Origin: CBDAUN01 sp965200645
GTDB taxonomy: Bacteria; Pseudomonadota; Gammaproteobacteria; Arenicellales; JAJDZL01
Length of the DNA stretch: 64,000 nt
Direction of reading: 5' to 3'
Assembly (NCBI GenBank): GCA_965200645.1
Contig: CBDAUN010000003.1
Span: 1,488,001 to 1,552,000 of the forward strand
The position numbers and the translations under genes are program-made. Positions 63,325 through 64,000 of this stretch are shown here, piece after piece (position 1 is the first letter of the stretch; each line of letters opens with the position of its first letter). The notes below the pieces were generated by a model. It was given only the letters and a program-made list of their open reading frames with translations. It was not told the DNA's origin and did no database searches.

Positions 63325-64000
63325 CTATGCTGCTTGAATTTGTGATAGAAAATCAACACTCCGTTGTTGACCACCGAGATTCAGTGAAGAATTCTGCGGT
63401 TCTGACGTTGCAATCACCTTACCTTTTCGCAGTACAAAAAGTCTGGTAGCACGCAAGCGAATGGCCTCTACCGGATCTCGAGCTTGCAGTATCACCATAT
63501 CCGCGTTGCAACCCGCCTCAATCCCATAATTATCAAGATGCAGTATTTCGGCAGCGGTGGTGGTCACGCCATCAAACATCGACTTGATTTCATCGATCCC
63601 CGTCATTAAGCCAACATGTACTGCCATGTGAGCAACTTCAAGCATGTCATGACTGCCTAATCCATACCATGGATCCATGACGCAATCGTGACCCAAGCCA
63701 ACCGGAATCCCCATAGCAATCATCTCCTTAACCCGTGTCATCCCGCGGCGTTTCGGATAGGTATCATGGCGTCCCTGGATAACGATGTTGATTAGCGGGT
63801 TTGCTACGGCAGCGACACCCGCTTCCTTCATCAACGGCAACAGCTTACTGACATAGTAGTTGTCCATTGAATGCATGGAAGTCAGGTGCGAGCCTGCTAC
63901 TCGGCCCTGCATGCCATGTCGCTGAGTTTCGCAGGACAAAGTTTCTATATGGCGAGAAGTCGGATCGTCCGTTTCATCACAATGAAGGTCAACCAGCAGT
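63325..64000 (-). CDS. codA: Cytosine deaminase/amidohydrolase (partial, CodA-like)
   Basis: C-terminal 225 residues; the N-terminal part with the HxH metal motif is beyond the right edge. Visible marks: LHCDETDDPTSR, VAGSHLTSMHSMDN, NPLINIVIQGRHD, YPKRRGMTRVKEM, GLGHDCVMDPWYGLGSHDML (metal Asp) and EAGCNADMVILQA near the end, which follow CodA closely. Deaminates cytosine or a related N-heterocycle. Confidence 0.88.
   Translation of the reverse strand, partial: LLVDLHCDETDDPTSRHIETLSCETQRHGMQGRVAGSHLTSMHSMDNYYVSKLLPLMKEAGVAAVANPLINIVIQGRHDTYPKRRGMTRVKEMIAMGIPVGLGHDCVMDPWYGLGSHDMLEVAHMAVHVGLMTGIDEIKSMFDGVTTTAAEILHLDNYGIEAGCNADMVILQARDPVEAIRLRATRLFVLRKGKVIATSEPQNSSLNLGGQQRSVDFLSQIQAA

Overview
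The window reads as a piece of a gammaproteobacterial chromosome of moderate, slightly AT-rich composition. The left part (about 1-27,600) is dense housekeeping DNA whose gene pairings are typical of Gammaproteobacteria: DUF2782/polA/engB/cytochrome c4, pcm-like/tolC/waaA, hemF/tsaC/purE, and fis/purH/purD. The species cannot be named from the sequence. The many catabolic genes, decayed genes and a recent two-copy Rpn-type element would suit a marine or host-associated lineage, but that is inference.

Layout. 1-1,426: end of a TRAP transporter operon (dctM partial, dctQ). 1,580-5,268: HDAC-like deacetylase, DUF2782 protein, ABC ATPase and TrpB2. 5,607-9,922: polA, engB and cytochrome c4. 9,929-15,641: sugar isomerase, zinc-finger protein, ilvE, an HD-domain protein and uvrD, all on the minus strand. 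15,793-18,157: hspQ, a Pcm-like protein and tolC. 18,167-24,831: waaA, hemF, tsaC, purE, purD, purH and fis. purD has no ATG/GTG/TTG that would include its conserved nucleotide-binding N-terminus; an ATA codon at 22,970 is the best-placed start. 25,204-27,592: pcm and pckA.

27,796-38,156 is accessory: a DUF169 protein divergent from a polar amino-acid ABC transporter (two permeases, ATPase, binding protein), a class III aminotransferase, then a multicopper oxidase, a DUF3830-like protein, a cupin and an M81 (MlrC-like) metallopeptidase. 38,157-38,786 holds remnants of a restriction enzyme and perhaps a polysaccharide-export protein.

38,787-54,273 is a catabolic island. A RpiR-type regulator, a Rieske oxygenase and a CMD-family protein are read leftward. 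A covalent-flavin GcvT-fused demethylase, an MDR reductase, a broken and an intact mandelate-racemase-type enzyme, two GSAM-like aminotransferases, a creatinase-like M24 protein and an Asp/Glu-racemase-like protein are read rightward. The intact racemase-type enzyme has Lys163, Lys265, Asp193, Glu218 and Asp241, a pattern I recall for hydroxyproline-betaine epimerase. Together with the Rieske and flavin demethylases this points to catabolism of a quaternary or N-methyl amine such as proline betaine.

Two nearly identical ~1.8-kb elements encoding Rpn/YhgA-like PD-(D/E)XK nucleases (45,147-46,952 and, inverted, 59,595-61,450) sit inside duplicated sequence. Copy A is bracketed by a 183-bp direct repeat of the broken racemase gene. 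Copy B is bracketed by an ~80-bp end-like repeat and lies between a 770-residue helical-repeat gene and a duplicate of that gene's 3' end. Between them lie a HipB-like orphan regulator with two matched 18-bp operators and a decayed DUF418 membrane-protein gene. The window ends with an O-methyltransferase, an SDR protein and a partial cytosine-deaminase gene, apparently one operon.
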